A DNA stretch of 64,000 nucleotides from Rhizomicrobium electricum (GTDB lineage: Bacteria > Pseudomonadota > Alphaproteobacteria > Micropepsales > Micropepsaceae), in contig NZ_JAASQS010000004.1 of NCBI RefSeq assembly GCF_011762045.1, forward strand, positions 248,001 through 312,000, written 5' to 3'. Made by a program: the position numbers and the translations under genes. Under the pieces are notes generated by a model. It was not told the origin of the DNA, ran no database searches, and saw only the letters and a program-made list of their open reading frames with translations. This document shows, one piece after another, positions 55,481 through 64,000 of this stretch (its first letter is position 1; every line of letters starts with the position of its first letter).

Positions 55481-55547
55481 TCGCCGGGCTTTTGAGACAC
55501 GACACATCGTTGTATGAACGGCGCGCTTGCACGCCGGAACGCATTAA

Positions 55548-56657
<1,110 letters not shown>

Positions 56658-56684
56658 TCGGCTGTCACGCAGGACATTACGGAA

Positions 56685-56712
56685 AAGGCGGTGCTCCGGC
56701 GCCGCCTTTTTT
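56685..56712 (+). terminator. Intrinsic terminator after ilvC
   Basis: GGCGGTGC (56687-56694) pairs with GCGCCGCC around TCCG and is followed by six T. It ends the ilv operon, downstream of the duplicated ilvC tail. Confidence 0.9.
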
Positions 56713-56848
56713 GTTGGCGCAGATTAGACATCCTCCAATCGGCACCGTCTAACCGGCGTCGCGCCCCCGTGCTAATCTTCCTGCGGTCGGCGGCCACCGC
56801 CGATGGGGCTTGCAGCGCATCCGCGCCGCACAAAGGGGGAGATCAATC

Positions 56849-57571
56849 ATGCCGCAAGACGGCTTGTTTTTCCGTGTATTACGTCGCTTCAACATGATCC
56901 TGGTCGCGATCATCTGCCTGGCGCTGATCGCGTTCGTCGGCTGGCATCTGTACAAGACGCCTGCGTTACGCGGCAGTTTGCTGGGCTATCATCATGCCAT
57001 CGCCAAGCCACTGGTGACCAAGGCGCAGGTCGCGATCCAGCCGGAGAATTACGGCACGCCGGACACCATCTATGGTCCGCACCTGAACACCGTGCTGGTG
57101 CTCAACCGCAATATGCCGTTCCCGACCGCCGAAGCGCCGGAGGCGTTCGAGAACTATGTGCCGAGGCAGGCGCTCAACATCATGGTGCTGGACGAGAAGA
57201 CCGGCACCGGCCATTGGCTGTTCGCCGACAACAAGCAGATCATCACCATGCGTGATGCGCTTTACGAAGGCGAAGCGGTCGCCCGCACGACGCCGGCCAC
57301 CGATACGCGTCCGGTGCTTGGCATGGTGATGGTGGTGGTGCCCGATGCCGCGGCCAAAACGGCCAAGCTGCAAGCGATCTATGCCTGGACCAAGCAGCTC
57401 GGGACCGCGAAGAAGCTGGTCGACACGGACGAGATGGTCTCCATCTCCCAGACCGCCGAAAACCGCTATGTGGTGATCTACCGGAAAGGCCCGGCGACGC
57501 GATCCGCCACTTATTCGGTGCCGGATTTCAAGCTCCTGTCGGATGTGGAGCTGCCGGCCGCGCCGAAGTAA
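56849..57571 (+). CDS. Membrane-anchored paralog family, member 1
   Basis: The 240-aa product is the first of three related proteins (also at 59481 and 60200). The shared layout is a short N-terminus with FFRVLRRFN, one transmembrane helix at about residues 15-37, and a periplasmic domain. That domain has a segment GHWLFADNKQIIT (WLF motif) and a C-terminal ending YSVPDFKLLSDVELP. Unlike the other two it has no EF-hand-like loop; the matching position reads VPDAAAKTAKLQAIYAW. GGGGGAGA precedes ATG 56849. No function is known to me. Confidence 0.75.
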   Translation: MPQDGLFFRVLRRFNMILVAIICLALIAFVGWHLYKTPALRGSLLGYHHAIAKPLVTKAQVAIQPENYGTPDTIYGPHLNTVLVLNRNMPFPTAEAPEAFENYVPRQALNIMVLDEKTGTGHWLFADNKQIITMRDALYEGEAVARTTPATDTRPVLGMVMVVVPDAAAKTAKLQAIYAWTKQLGTAKKLVDTDEMVSISQTAENRYVVIYRKGPATRSATYSVPDFKLLSDVELPAAPK

Positions 57572-57591
57572 GCGGCTTCTGCCGTACGACG

Positions 57592-57620
57592 AAAGGCGGC
57601 GCTCCGGCGCCGCCTTTTTT
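57592..57620 (+). terminator. Intrinsic terminator after paralog 1
   Basis: GGCGGCGC pairs with GCGCCGCC around TCCG, followed by six T (57615-57620). It is almost identical to the terminator after ilvC about 900 bp upstream, so one may derive from the other. Confidence 0.9.
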
Positions 57621-57624
57621 GCAT

Positions 57625-57801
57625 TTTCTGCCCCCGCGGGCGCAAAATTCTCATCACATGTTCGTAGACCGTGGGGGAAGTCCGGCGCAGCCGGAAAGGG
57701 GGCTAATTCACTTCTTCGCGAGCCCCCTACGGCGCTTCGCGCCACTTCCCCCGCGATCTCAGTGCGCGTTGAAAAATCGTGTTCGCTCGCGGGGGCAGAA
57801 A
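57625..57801. repeat. Nested palindromic element, family P2
   Basis: The 177-nt element has perfect 14-bp ends, TTTCTGCCCCCGCG (57625-57638) and CGCGGGGGCAGAAA (57788-57801). Inside are further inverted parts: GTGGGGGAAGT with ACTTCCCCC, and GGGGGCT with AGCCCCC. It fills most of the 314-nt gap between paralog 1 and the peptidase gene and has no gene. A short relative lies after thyA at 41099. Confidence 0.8.
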
Positions 57802-57885
57802 GACGCGACTGCGGCATTTATGGTATCGACGTGCGAAGGTGCGCGGGCGATCTTCGCGGCGGTCACATAGAGGAAGTTACCGCCA

Positions 57886-59229
57886 ATGTTGAGGTCGTTC
57901 GCGTTTGTCGCTGTTGCCGCGCTGGTAATGCCGTCGTTTGCCGGTTCGGTCGAAACCGCCGTGCAACTGCGCGACAAGGCGCTGACCGACACGACGGCCT
58001 GGGCCATCGTCGAAACGCTCACGTCCGAGGTCGGGCCGCGGCCGATCGGCAGCGCCGCCTACAATCGTTCGCGCGATTGGGCCGTCGCCAAGCTCACGGC
58101 GTTCGGCTTCACCAATGTGCATGTCGAAACCTTCGTCAAACCGGCGTGGAGCCGCGGCGCCGAAAGCGCCGAGATCGTCGGCGCCCATTCGCAGAAGCTT
58201 GCGGTGCTCGGGCTCGGCTATTCGGTGCCGACGCCGAAAGCCGGCATCGAAGCGCCGGTCGTTGTGTTCGGCTCCTATCGCGAAATGCTGGCGCAGCCGC
58301 CGGGATCGCTCAAAGGCAAGATCGTGCTCGTCAACCAGCCGATGACCCGCACCCAGGACGTTTCCGGGTACGCTGCGGCCGTGGTTGCACGCAACGGCGA
58401 TGCCGAAGCGGCCATGCGCGGCGCCGTCGCGTATCTGGTGCGTTCGATCGCGACCGGAACCGGCCGTGCTCCGCACACCGGTGCGACCTGGGGACCGGGG
58501 CCGCATATTCCGTGCGCCGCGCTCGGCGTGCCCGATGCCGATCTGGTGGCCTCGCTGGCCCGCCACGAGACCGTCCGTATACGGCTGAAACTGCAATCCT
58601 CCCTCGACCAGAAGGCGGTGGCGTTCGACGTTTCCGGCGAGATCAAAGGCCGCGAACGGCCCGACGAGGTGATCGTCATCGGCGGCCATCTCGATTCCTG
58701 GGATCCGGGCACCGGCGCGCTCGACGACGGCGCCGGGATCGCGATCACCACCGCCGCCGCCAAGCTGATCGGCGATCTTCCCGCCCATCCGCGCCGCACC
58801 ATTCGCGTCGTCTGGTGGGGCTCGGAAGAGAACGGCGGTTCGTCGGAGGCCTATGCCAAGGCGCATGCGGGCGAGAAGTTCGTCATCGCCGGCGAAGCCG
58901 ATCTCGGCGGCGATCACGCCTATATGGTGGCCGTGCCGCAGGGCCTGCCGGGTCTCGACGAGGTAATGGCGCCGCTGAAGACGATCGTGTCGCGTGCGAT
59001 GCCGCGCAACGGCGGAGCCGATATCCACGGATTGGAAGAGGCGGGCGTGCCGGTTCTGGTCGTGCTCAACGATGCGTCGCGCTATTTCGATTATCATCAC
59101 TCGGCCGACGATACGCTGGCGGTGGTCGATTCCGACGGGTTGAAGCAGAACGTCGCCGTCTGGGCTGGCCTCGTTTACCTGATCGCCGAGTCCGACATCG
59201 ATTTCCGCAAAGTGCCGGCGGCGAAATAA
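57886..59229 (+). CDS. Exported M28 family zinc peptidase
   Basis: The 447-aa product has a signal peptide (MLRSFAFVAVAALVMPSFAG) and an M28 peptidase fold interrupted by a PA-like insert (residues about 100-230), like carboxypeptidase Q. Zinc and catalytic residues: His268 and Asp270 in GGHLDSWDPG, Asp in GALDDGAG, Glu314/Glu315 in GSEENGG, the acid in GEADLGGD, and His in YHHSADD near residue 404. It cleaves amino acids from peptides in the periplasm. AGAGGAAG precedes the ATG. It is placed between paralogs 1 and 2 of the unknown family. Confidence 0.9.
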   Translation: MLRSFAFVAVAALVMPSFAGSVETAVQLRDKALTDTTAWAIVETLTSEVGPRPIGSAAYNRSRDWAVAKLTAFGFTNVHVETFVKPAWSRGAESAEIVGAHSQKLAVLGLGYSVPTPKAGIEAPVVVFGSYREMLAQPPGSLKGKIVLVNQPMTRTQDVSGYAAAVVARNGDAEAAMRGAVAYLVRSIATGTGRAPHTGATWGPGPHIPCAALGVPDADLVASLARHETVRIRLKLQSSLDQKAVAFDVSGEIKGRERPDEVIVIGGHLDSWDPGTGALDDGAGIAITTAAAKLIGDLPAHPRRTIRVVWWGSEENGGSSEAYAKAHAGEKFVIAGEADLGGDHAYMVAVPQGLPGLDEVMAPLKTIVSRAMPRNGGADIHGLEEAGVPVLVVLNDASRYFDYHHSADDTLAVVDSDGLKQNVAVWAGLVYLIAESDIDFRKVPAAK

Positions 59230-59480
59230 AATCCGGCCGTTGCATTGGTACTGCAATCCATTTGCAGGCGTGTCCGCCGCTGTCACGCGCGCGGGCACGC
59301 GGCCAAGTGCTTGATACGTCTGGCGGCCTTCGAACGGCGTCGCAGGGAAGACGAAATTTCGAAAACTCCCTTGAAGAATGCGGGAGGTTTCCCCATCTAG
59401 GCTATATCCCCATTCGTGTAGGCCGCCCCGCTCGCCAAGTCGCGCGCCGTTCGGCATGATGCGGGTGGTGGGACGGTGCG

Positions 59481-60185
59481 ATGGCTGGGTTTTTCAAAGT
59501 TCTGTGGCGCATCAATGCGGTACTGGCGTTCGTCGCGCTCGTGGCGGTGATCGGCTTCGTGGTGTTGTTCTCGAAAGAGCGGATCGACCGGCCGCTGCGC
59601 GATTATTTCGTGCCGCCGCCGGCCGCGGCGCGCGTTCCGGTCAAGCCGAGCTATCGCTATGAACTCGAAAAGGATTTGCTGATCGGCGCCGATACGGCGC
59701 ACGAGGACTTCGAGATTTATCGCCTGGTGCGCTGGAACAGGAATGTGCCGGCCACGTCGAATACGTCGGACATCGTCAATCTGTTGGTGAGCGACAAGAA
59801 ATCCGGCGGCAACAAATGGCTGTTCGCCGGTTTCGACCGCACCATCATCAACCAGGAAACGGTCCTCACCGGCCGCTGGTACTGGCGCGAGCCCGAGGCC
59901 GACGACGATGTGCCGGTCGAGATCGTGGTGTTGAAAGTGATCGAGGCGGACACCAACGGCGACGGCGCCCTGACGCTCGACGACCGCCAGACGCTGTATG
60001 TCGCCCGCTTCCCGGCGACGGGTCCGGTCAAACTCCTCACCGCCGATGCGGTGTGGTTCACGATGCAGAAGAACAAGGAATACCAGGTCGGCTATCGCGA
60101 GAAGGGCGAAGGCTTCCTCGCCACCTACGCGCTGCCCGATTTCACGCTGGTGTCGAAAACCAAGATCGAAGGAATGCCGAATTAG
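59481..60185 (+). CDS. Membrane-anchored paralog family, member 2
   Basis: The 234-aa product shares its layout with the genes at 56849 and 60200. It has FFKVLWRIN before a transmembrane helix (residues about 10-30), then a periplasmic domain with NKWLFAGFDRTIIN. An EF-hand-like loop follows at residues 157-168 (DTNGDGALTLDD), suited to calcium binding, and then PVKLLTADAVWF. The C-terminal YALPDFTLVSKTKI ends the protein. It is 15 nt upstream of member 3 and probably on the same transcript. Function is unknown; a calcium-sensing or envelope role is only a guess. The 251 nt before it hold nothing recognisable. Confidence 0.75.
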   Translation: MAGFFKVLWRINAVLAFVALVAVIGFVVLFSKERIDRPLRDYFVPPPAAARVPVKPSYRYELEKDLLIGADTAHEDFEIYRLVRWNRNVPATSNTSDIVNLLVSDKKSGGNKWLFAGFDRTIINQETVLTGRWYWREPEADDDVPVEIVVLKVIEADTNGDGALTLDDRQTLYVARFPATGPVKLLTADAVWFTMQKNKEYQVGYREKGEGFLATYALPDFTLVSKTKIEGMPN

Positions 60186-60199
60186 CCGAGGAGTATGCC

Positions 60200-60997
60200 A
60201 TGCCTGAAGAGAACCGGTTTTTCCGTTGGGTGTGGCGGTTCAATGCCGTGGTGATCGCACTGGCTGTGCTTGGTCTCCTGGGAATCGCGGCGGCCAGTTT
60301 CGTCGTAGGGTATCTGCATCCCTGGCAGAATGAAAAGCCGGAAGGTCATTTCACGCCGGTGCAGAACGCGGCGGAGGCGCACAACACCTATCGCCTGCGT
60401 TCAACGGGTACGATTGCATTCTTGAAAGCAGGCGGTGGGCAGGAAGTCGATCTCGTTTTTTCGCTCGGCAATTGGGAAGGCAGCCCGAACGAATACGGAT
60501 TGCAGCACATCAATAGATCAGGTTCTTACCGCGAGCCTTACAATGCCAATGTGTTGTTGGTGAGTTCCGAGACCGGTGACGGACGGTGGCTTTTCTCCGG
60601 TGTCGGCCGCAACATCCTGAGCTGGGATGCGGTGGTCGATCCCACGGCAAAAGATGCTTCCGAAATTGCTTCCGCCGAGCCGCAGGTCGTCTCGGCGCGC
60701 GGGCTCAACGGCGGTTTCAGCGCGGCGAAAGCGCTGGTGCTCAAGGTAGTCGATAAAGACACCGATAAGGACGGCGAATTGACGGCGAAGGATGGCCCGT
60801 CACTCTACACGTGGCGGCTCGGCGAGAAGACGCCGGTCAAGCTTCTGGATGCCGACCTCGTCACCTCGCAAACTCAGATTGGCGCCGATCGCTACGCCAT
60901 TTCCTACGAGAGCAAAGGTGCGGCTTTTCTCGCCGTCTATTCGGTGCCAGATTTCAAGCTCGTGATCAAGAAAACGCTGCCGAAGTTACCGGGTTAG
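60200..60997 (+). CDS. Membrane-anchored paralog family, member 3
   Basis: The 265-aa product is the longest of the trio: FFRWVWRFN before the helix (about residues 15-38), an insert near residues 50-105, and GRWLFSGVGRNILS. An EF-hand-like loop lies at 187-198 (DTDKDGELTAKD), followed by PVKLLDADLV and the ending YSVPDFKLVIKKTL. GAGGAG before ATG 60200 is a good ribosome site. It follows member 2 in tandem. All three share the N-terminal (F)FxxxxRxN motif and the SVPDF-like C-terminus, which defines the family. Confidence 0.75.
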   Translation: MPEENRFFRWVWRFNAVVIALAVLGLLGIAAASFVVGYLHPWQNEKPEGHFTPVQNAAEAHNTYRLRSTGTIAFLKAGGGQEVDLVFSLGNWEGSPNEYGLQHINRSGSYREPYNANVLLVSSETGDGRWLFSGVGRNILSWDAVVDPTAKDASEIASAEPQVVSARGLNGGFSAAKALVLKVVDKDTDKDGELTAKDGPSLYTWRLGEKTPVKLLDADLVTSQTQIGADRYAISYESKGAAFLAVYSVPDFKLVIKKTLPKLPG

Positions 60998-61054
60998 CTG
61001 TCGTCCCCGCGCCGATGGTGTAAAACGCCGGCCGGTTTCGGCTTGGAGAACGAG

Positions 61055-61453
61055 ATGCACGTCACCGGTCATTGTTATTGCCAGAAGATCAAGTTCGAAG
61101 CCGAGGCCGATCCGGCGGCCGTGCTGGTCTGCCATTGCACCGATTGCCAGGAGCTGACCGGCTCGACCTATCGTGTCGTGGTGGCGGCGAAGGACCTGAA
61201 GATTCTGTCCGGCACGCCGAAAGTCTGGATCAAGACGGCGGAGTCGGGGCGTCAGAAAGCGCATGCCTTCTGCGCCGATTGCGGTTCGCCGATTTATTCC
61301 GGCGCCCCCGATGGCAGTCTCGCCGCGGTCACCTTGCGCGTTGGCACGCTCGATCAGCGCCGCGAACTGGAGCCGCACAAACAAATCTGGACCCGCTCCG
61401 CACTGCCTTGGGCGCTCGATCTGCACGAATTGCCGGGGAACGAGAAACAGTAA
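61055..61453 (+). CDS. GFA/CENP-V family zinc protein
   Basis: The 132-aa product has the GFA fold with its two zinc sites: GHCYCQKI, VCHCTDCQELTG and FCADCGSPIYSG supply seven Cys. The family includes glutathione-dependent formaldehyde-activating enzyme, but most members have other or unknown roles, so I do not assign gfa. GGAGA precedes ATG 61055; TTG 61043 in frame is less likely. A P1 palindromic element begins 5 nt after the stop. Confidence 0.85.
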   Translation: MHVTGHCYCQKIKFEAEADPAAVLVCHCTDCQELTGSTYRVVVAAKDLKILSGTPKVWIKTAESGRQKAHAFCADCGSPIYSGAPDGSLAAVTLRVGTLDQRRELEPHKQIWTRSALPWALDLHELPGNEKQ

Positions 61454-61457
61454 CACC

Positions 61458-61637
61458 TGTCATCCCCGGCGGAGCAAGCGCAGCGCAGCGACGGGAAGGG
61501 GACCCAGGTGCGAGCGTTGTCGCGACGAAGAAGGTTTGGCACAGTGCCATTCCTTCAACGAAAGCCATTGGGGCGGGACCTGGGTTCCCTTCCCCTCGGA
61601 ATCTTCGCTGCGCTCGATCCCTCGGCCGGGAATGACA
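61458..61637. repeat. Nested palindromic element, family P1, copy 2
   Basis: The ends TGTCATCCCCGGC (61458-61470) and GCCGGGAATGACA (61625-61637) match with one mismatch. The inner arm GGGAAGGGGACCCAGGTG (61493-61510) is identical to that of copy 1 at 13793, and its partner near 61578-61595 has one mismatch. It lies between the GFA gene and the ABC transporter ATPase gene. Confidence 0.8.
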
Positions 61638-61704
61638 GTTATTTTTTCGCGGCCGATCGGCCGCCGCGCCTCGTGGCGCGAGCCCCGCGGCGTTTGAGCG
61701 AAAA

Positions 61705-63000
61705 CTACGTCGGATTTTCCAAACTGAACGTCTCGCTCTCCGCGTCGTAGGAGAACAGTTCCGCATACCGCCCCCAGCTGGTGACGGCGCGCAGGGTTTC
61801 GTCGGCGGCGTCGTCGGTGAAACGGTCTTCGAGTTCGTCGATGAAGCGGCGGCGCGGCGCGGTGTGGCTGGCGCGTTCGTCCAGGACTTTGCGGATATGC
61901 GCCGCGAACGGCACGTTGGCGATCAGCGCCCGCTGGAAGATTTCCTTGCGGGTCTGATTTTCGGATTCGGCGAAGTGCCGGCCGAGCGGCGTCAGGCGTA
62001 CGTCGCCGCCTTCCATGTCGCCGAGGCGCAGCATCTGCAAGGCTTCGGTCATCGGAAACAGCTCGTCGACTTCGAGCTGCAGGTCGGAGGCGATGTCGGG
62101 CAAGTCGGCCTTGCCGTGATACGGCGGCGCGTTGAGCGCTTCGATCAGGCCCGCCAGCGCGCTGGTGGACGAACGATGGATCGGCGCGTCGGGAATGAAG
62201 CCGACGGCCGGCAGGTTGCGCTGGCGTTCGATCCGCCGCGAGGTCATTTCGACATAGATGCGGTCGACGCAGTCCTCGAAGTTGGGGTCGGCGCGGTCGC
62301 GCGGATGGACCAGGTCGATCTTGATCTCGGTGGTGACGCGTCCGGGGTTGGAGGAGAAGATCAAGGCGCGGTCGCACATCTGCACCGCTTCCTCGATATT
62401 GTGGGTGACGAGCAGGATCGATTTGATTGGCAGTTTTTTCTGCTGCCACAGCTCGATCAGATCGGTGCGCAGGTTTTCGGCGGTCAAGACGTCGAGCGCC
62501 GAGAACGGTTCGTCCATGAGGAGAATGTTGGGATGCACGACAAGAGCGCGGGCAAAGCCGACGCGCTGGCGCATGCCGCCGGAAAGCTCGCGCGGATAGG
62601 CGCTTTCGTAGCCGTCGAGGCCGATGAGGTCGATGGCTTCCAGGGCGCGGGTGCGGATTTCCTTGTCCGGCAGGCCCAAGGCTTCGAGCCCGAGCTGCAC
62701 GTTTTCGAGCACCGTCAACCAGGGAAACAGCGCGAAGCTCTGGAACACCATCGAGATGCCGCGCGCCGGCCCGTCGATCGGATTGCCGAGATAGGAGAGC
62801 GTGCCGCCTTGCGGCTGGGCGAGGCCGGCGATCAAGCGCAGCAAGGTCGATTTGCCCGAACCGGAACGGCCGAGCAGCCCGACGATCTCGCCCTCTTTCA
62901 AGGTGAGATTGACGCCGTCGAGCACCAACAGTTGATCGCCGCCCGGCCGCGCAAACGAGCGGCGCACATTGGCGACATCGAGGAGAACGGTATTGTCCAT
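61705..63000 (-). CDS. ABC transporter ATPase of the nitrate/sulfonate type with C-terminal AAA-associated domain
   Basis: The 431-aa product has a full ABC domain (residues 1-245): Walker A GRSGSGKST, Q loop, signature LSGGMRQRVG, Walker B ILLMDEPFSAL and the His switch VTHNIEEA. A C-terminal domain of about 180 residues typical of the AAA-associated family follows (ending ELFSYDAESETFSL). It energises uptake or export with the permease encoded next to it (95 nt upstream on the same strand). The cargo is unknown; no binding protein gene is seen in the window. Confidence 0.88.
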   Translation of the reverse strand: MDNTVLLDVANVRRSFARPGGDQLLVLDGVNLTLKEGEIVGLLGRSGSGKSTLLRLIAGLAQPQGGTLSYLGNPIDGPARGISMVFQSFALFPWLTVLENVQLGLEALGLPDKEIRTRALEAIDLIGLDGYESAYPRELSGGMRQRVGFARALVVHPNILLMDEPFSALDVLTAENLRTDLIELWQQKKLPIKSILLVTHNIEEAVQMCDRALIFSSNPGRVTTEIKIDLVHPRDRADPNFEDCVDRIYVEMTSRRIERQRNLPAVGFIPDAPIHRSSTSALAGLIEALNAPPYHGKADLPDIASDLQLEVDELFPMTEALQMLRLGDMEGGDVRLTPLGRHFAESENQTRKEIFQRALIANVPFAAHIRKVLDERASHTAPRRRFIDELEDRFTDDAADETLRAVTSWGRYAELFSYDAESETFSLENPT

Positions 63001-63095
63001 TGCTCGTCTCCTTCCAAGGCGCTTTCAGGAAAAGTGGGCCGTTAGCGACAGCGTATAGCGGCGGTTTTCCGTCCGAAAGCGCGACAACAAAAAGC

Positions 63096-64000
63096 CTAAG
63101 CCAGCCGGAACTTGCGTTCCGCATACCAGTAGAGCGGACGCCAGAACAGGCGGTTGATGATCACGACGAATATGCACATCGTGAGGATCCCGATCACGAT
63201 GCGCTTGAAATCGCCCGCCGAGGTCGCATCCGCGATATAGGCGCCGAGGCCGTAGGCGTGCAGCGATTTGTTGCCCCAGCTTACCACTTCGGCGACGATG
63301 GCCGCGTTCCACGATCCGCCCGAGGCGGTGATGGCGCCGGTGACGTAATACGGCATCACGGCGGGCAGGCCGACCGTCTTCCACCACAGCCAGCCTTTGA
63401 CCTGGAAATTGGCGGCGGCGTCTTTCAGTTCGCGCGGCAGCGCGGAGGCGCCGGCGATGACGTTGAACAGGATGTACCACTGCGTCCCCAACACCATCAG
63501 CGGCGACAGCCAGATATTGGGATTGAGGTTCCACGCCACGATCAGCGACACCGCGATGGGGAAGACGAGGTTGGCGGGAAAGGCGGCGAGGAACTGGGCG
63601 ACCGGCTGGATCACCCGCGCCAGCCGCGGCCTCAGGCCGATATAGACGCCGAGCGGCGTCCAGATCGCACTGGCGAGCGCGATCAGCACCATCACCCGCA
63701 CCATGGTGGCCATGCCGCGCAGTCCGGCATCGAGCAAGTCCGGCCAGCGGAACGAGGTGCCGACGAAGTGCACCACATGCCATGTCACCCAGGCGGTACC
63801 GGCGGTGAGAAGTCCGTACCAGACGATGTCGCCGATCCGCGACCGATGGCTTTCCACGGCGACCGCCCGCGGCCGGACCGGCGATTTCAACGTCCAGCTC
63901 CAGCGCATCAGCCGGGCAAAGGGGTGCGACAGGGCGTCGAACAGGCGGGAGCGGCGGTACATGGTCAGCGCCCAGCTTTCCGGCTCCTCGTCGCTCGGCT
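63096..64000 (-). CDS. ABC transporter permease, C-terminal part (cut by right edge)
   Basis: The frame is open to the last base of the window (reading SDEEPESWALTMYRRSRLFD around the first internal ATG at 63962). At least 301 codons are present and the start lies beyond the edge. The visible half has six transmembrane helices and the BPD_transp_1 coupling loop (LKDAAANFQVKGWLWWKTVGLPAVMPYY). It matches the double-permease proteins of about 570-590 aa that pair with AAA-associated ABC ATPases, of which this would be the second half. The N-terminal half is inferred. Confidence 0.85.
   Translation of the reverse strand, partial: PSDEEPESWALTMYRRSRLFDALSHPFARLMRWSWTLKSPVRPRAVAVESHRSRIGDIVWYGLLTAGTAWVTWHVVHFVGTSFRWPDLLDAGLRGMATMVRVMVLIALASAIWTPLGVYIGLRPRLARVIQPVAQFLAAFPANLVFPIAVSLIVAWNLNPNIWLSPLMVLGTQWYILFNVIAGASALPRELKDAAANFQVKGWLWWKTVGLPAVMPYYVTGAITASGGSWNAAIVAEVVSWGNKSLHAYGLGAYIADATSAGDFKRIVIGILTMCIFVVIINRLFWRPLYWYAERKFRLA

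Overview
The window is a 64 kb stretch of a GC-rich chromosome from an alphaproteobacterium. The evidence is: the mur/ddl/fts gene order; FtsZ with a long Pro/Gln-rich linker and the EIPAFLRRQ tail; the alpha-type SspB with its VVSLDQFRKK tail; a circularly permuted two-piece tmRNA gene; two LexA boxes of the alphaproteobacterial form GTTC-N7-GTTC; and CcrM-type GANTC sites in front of ftsZ. Within the class I would guess a relative of Rhizomicrobium/Micropepsaceae, but only on general impression.

Region 1 (1-5.2 kb) is the end of the division and cell wall cluster: murB (cut by the left edge), ddl, ftsQ, ftsA, ftsZ and an intrinsic terminator. An 11 kb block (5.2-16.5 kb) then interrupts the usual ftsZ-lpxC neighbourhood. 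It holds a GNAT acetyltransferase, a structured intergenic stretch with a LexA-box promoter on the minus strand, small exported proteins separated by copies of a short repeat, a TPR/GT41-like glycosyltransferase, and a GH97 plus GH13 pair for alpha-glucan breakdown.

Region 2 (16.6-23 kb) returns to core genes: lpxC, bamD, recN, ligA and a DnaQ-like exonuclease. The last three overlap by 4 nt each.

Region 3 (23-33 kb) is mainly minus-strand housekeeping: NIPSNAP protein, esterase, X-Pro aminopeptidase, prmA, several unknowns, and a UvrD/PcrA helicase with a LexA box 33 bp before its start. Next come DUF4169, GST and RHH genes. Region 4 (33-41 kb) has a DMT transporter, a spermidine-synthase-like protein, fumC with a displaced second copy of its 3' end, sspB, an MFS exporter, the tmRNA gene ssrA (tag ANDNEMALAA), a BrnT/BrnA toxin-antitoxin locus whose toxin is frameshifted, and thyA.

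Region 5 (41-53 kb) has an RcnB-like protein, a GNAT, a beta-lactamase-fold hydrolase, folA, a 2OG oxygenase, mrp, hflK-hflC, a GAF methionine sulfoxide reductase, a DegP-type protease, and serB/miaA, which diverge from overlapping start codons. Region 6 (52.7-56.7 kb) is a branched-chain amino acid operon, ilvB-(DUF6881)-ilvH-ilvC. A 17-codon leader peptide and an attenuator control it, and the 3' end of ilvC is also duplicated.

Region 7 (56.8-64 kb) holds three paralogous membrane-anchored proteins of unknown function, two with an EF-hand-like loop, around an M28 peptidase. A GFA enzyme and a nitrate/sulfonate-type ABC transporter, whose permease runs off the right edge, close the window.

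The most unusual features are the paralog trio, the displaced gene 3' ends at ilvC and fumC, the structured SOS-type transcript candidate beside ftsZ, the disabled brnT, and families of nested palindromic elements placed right after stop codons. I saw no tRNA, rRNA, CRISPR array, transposase or integrase.
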